From: an uncultured Opitutales bacterium
Lineage (GTDB): Bacteria > Verrucomicrobiota > Verrucomicrobiia > Opitutales > Intestinicryptomonadaceae
Assembly: GCA_900548275.1 (NCBI GenBank)
Contig: URJY01000043.1
Coordinates: forward strand, 1-7,874
Length of the DNA: 7,874 nucleotides
Direction of reading: 5' to 3'
Below are positions 6,667 to 7,874 of this stretch, piece after piece. The notes beneath the pieces are model-generated. The model was not told the DNA's origin. It did no database searches and saw only the letters and a list, made by a program, of their open reading frames with translations. Within the stretch, counting starts at the first letter, position 1. The number at the start of each line of letters is the position of its first letter. The translations under genes and the position numbers were made by a program.

Positions 6667-7736
6667 TACATTTTGACAAGCGAAAGTTCGGAAGTCGAAT
6701 CCGCCTGCGAATCGAATTCGATTTTCCCGACCGCGCCCTCATACTTCGCGTTCTTGAAACAGTCGCGCATCTTCGACGGGTTGAAACGCGCCTTGCGCAA
6801 CGCCCGCGAAAGCAGAACAATGCTGTCGTAGCCGTACGCCGACTTCCACGTGGGCGCAACGCCGAACTTGCGCTTGTACGCCGCCGCAAATTCGACGGAC
6901 TCCGCGCCGCCCGTTTTCCCGAGCTCGAACGCCGTCCTCACGCGGTAGAGCGAAACGCCCGACGGCACAGGAAAATCTCCGCCGTTGAACGCGCAGTTTG
7001 CCACGACGGTTTTGCCGAAGCCCGCGCGCGAAAGCGAGGCGGCGAAATCGGGCAGCTCCGCACCGTAGCCCACATAGAAAACGTAGTCGGCGTTCAGGCG
7101 CATAATCTGCGATGCGAAAATGTCGAACCTGTTTTCCCCGACGCCGAAGACATCGCGATAAAGCTTGGTTTTCTCGCGGCGCAAATCGAACGAAAGATAG
7201 TCGCCGTCCGCCTTGCCGAAGAAATTGTCCACGTTCATCACCACAAGCTGCACGCCGCTTTCGTCCGAACGCTTGACAGCCGACGCCATCAAGTCGCCGA
7301 CCTGCGCGCCGTTTACGAATATGCGCGTGCAGTTGGGCATATCCAATGTCATCGGCGGATACTGGCACATAAAATTTACGAAAACGTCATCGCACTTTGC
7401 GACGATGTTTTTCTTCGTTATACACTCCGCGCCGAAGCCCGCATTGAAAACCTTTACGCCCGCCGACCGCATAGAGTCGAACGTTTCGAGAAAAGAACGA
7501 CCGTTCTCCCCGACGTTGCGCACGTCGAGACGCACGGGGATTCCGTCGAGCCCGCCCGACGCGTTGATTTTTTCGCAGGCGATTTCCATTCCGCGGACGA
7601 CCTCGTTCGACGCCTCCGCGCAATTCCCCTCGAGCGGCAGCATAACCCCGATTGGATACGAGGTTTCGCGGGCTTTCTCAGAAGAGCAGCCGACAAAAAC
7701 AGCACAAAGAAACAATGCCAAAATCCGAATTTTCAT
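6666..7736 (-). CDS. Lipoprotein solute-binding protein, branched-chain amino-acid (LivJ-like) type
   Basis: This predicted 356-residue periplasmic-binding-fold protein is anchored by a lipid. MKIRILALFLCAVFVGC is a short lipoprotein signal peptide with Cys17 in a VFVGC lipobox; Ser follows the Cys, so by the enterobacterial +2 rule it would go to the outer membrane. The mature part matches the type I fold of Leu/Ile/Val-binding proteins: YPIGVMLPLEGN at 27-38, a GMEIACEKINASGGLDG helix at 49-65, the second lobe from about 140, FAAAYKRKFGVAP at 283-295, AYGYDSIVLLSRAL at 300-313 and GAVGKIEFD at 334-342. In ABC importers this protein delivers substrate to a permease, but no permease or ATPase gene is in the window, so the ligand is unknown. 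I chose ATG 7736; an ATG three codons earlier (7745) is also possible, and neither has good Shine-Dalgarno spacing. It overlaps comEC by one base, so it is probably the first gene of this transcript within the window. Confidence 0.85.
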   Translation of the reverse strand: MKIRILALFLCAVFVGCSSEKARETSYPIGVMLPLEGNCAEASNEVVRGMEIACEKINASGGLDGIPVRLDVRNVGENGRSFLETFDSMRSAGVKVFNAGFGAECITKKNIVAKCDDVFVNFMCQYPPMTLDMPNCTRIFVNGAQVGDLMASAVKRSDESGVQLVVMNVDNFFGKADGDYLSFDLRREKTKLYRDVFGVGENRFDIFASQIMRLNADYVFYVGYGAELPDFAASLSRAGFGKTVVANCAFNGGDFPVPSGVSLYRVRTAFELGKTGGAESVEFAAAYKRKFGVAPTWKSAYGYDSIVLLSRALRKARFNPSKMRDCFKNAKYEGAVGKIEFDSQADSTSELSLVKM

Positions 7737-7776
7737 ACCCGCCATTCTGACAACAATTCCGATTCAAACAAGTAAT

Positions 7777-7800
7777 AAAAACAGACAGGCTGGAGCCTGT
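7777..7800 (-). terminator. Hairpin plus T-run upstream of the binding-protein gene
   Basis: ACAGGC at 7785-7790 pairs with GCCTGT at 7795-7800 around a 4-base loop. On the minus strand it is followed within four bases by TTTTT (7781-7777). This fits an intrinsic terminator for a minus-strand gene beyond the right edge of the window, or a leader attenuator for the operon, since it ends about 40 bases before the binding-protein start. No promoter between 7737 and 7777 is strong enough to call, which leaves both options open. Confidence 0.6.
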
Positions 7801-7809
7801 ACGCCAGTG

Positions 7810-7860
7810 CGGGGGTTTCGCCCCCGAGTGGGCATTTTGCTTCGCAAAATAACCGCCCAC
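7810..7860. repeat. Two adjacent strong palindromes, REP-like
   Basis: CGGGGG at 7810-7815 pairs with CCCCCG at 7821-7826 around TTTCG. One base later, a second structure pairs GTGGGC (7828-7833) with GCCCAC (7855-7860) and, inside it, ATTTTGC (7834-7840) with GCAAAAT (7844-7850), leaving AACC as a one-sided bulge. Together with the hairpin at 7785-7800 this makes three consecutive stem-loops in 76 bases, which is far more ordered than a normal spacer. Such non-coding palindrome clusters are typical of dispersed intergenic (REP-type) repeats, but only one copy is visible here. A 60-codon minus-strand open frame across this region (ending in the lipoprotein gene) is almost certainly not a gene. 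Confidence 0.5.
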
Positions 7861-7874
7861 ATTCCCCCTCCGAA

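Noticed and set aside
4744..6831. 695-codon plus-strand open frame opposite comEC
   Set aside because: The translation is dominated by Arg, Lys and Ala with no membrane, enzyme or family motif. It is the antisense shadow of a GC-rich gene whose own product shows clear ComEC motifs.
7678..7860. 60-codon minus-strand open frame covering the hairpin cluster
   Set aside because: It reads through three palindromes and then the lipoprotein signal region in another frame. The structure of the DNA explains the region better than a peptide.

Overview
All five genes in this window lie on the minus strand, so the plus-strand text reads them backwards. The sequence suggests a Gram-negative bacterium of the Verrucomicrobiota type, possibly an Opitutales-like lineage, with Lentisphaerota or Kiritimatiellota as alternatives. 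The reasons are a PEP-CTERM (exosortase-sorted) surface protein with a low-complexity beta-strand body, a lipoprotein-type solute-binding protein, GC-rich genes rich in GCG/CGC, and AT-rich spacers. This assignment is an inference from gene style, not from a marker gene.

Layout in the direction of transcription, from high to low coordinates. At 7777-7860 there are three closely packed hairpins, the innermost followed by a T-run, so it looks like a terminator for a gene outside the window. A tightly packed four-gene cluster follows: a lipoprotein solute-binding protein of the branched-chain amino-acid family (6666-7736), a ComEC/Rec2 DNA-uptake channel without a nuclease-like domain (4948-6666), the tRNA-Ile lysidine synthase TilS (3531-4955) and the membrane AAA protease FtsH (1473-3515). 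The first two junctions overlap by 1 and 8 bases and the third has a 15-base gap. Transcription of the cluster most likely ends at a strong hairpin plus T-run at 1420-1449.

The 326-base AT-rich spacer at 1147-1472 then carries an unusual pair of 19-base inverted repeats, one arm of which is part of a 21-base dyad. It leads to a separately expressed PEP-CTERM surface protein (55-1146), the only gene here with a clear Shine-Dalgarno sequence. A hairpin at 23-50 follows its stop codon.

Functionally, tilS-ftsH is a widely seen housekeeping neighbourhood (translation fidelity plus membrane proteolysis), while comEC and the orphan binding protein are upstream passengers sharing the transcript. I see no tRNA, rRNA, CRISPR, transposase or phage gene, and no convincing evidence for a new multi-gene system. 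The most unusual signals are the inverted-repeat element at 1231-1407, the domain-reduced ComEC and its coupling to an orphan binding protein, and the hairpin cluster at 7785-7860.
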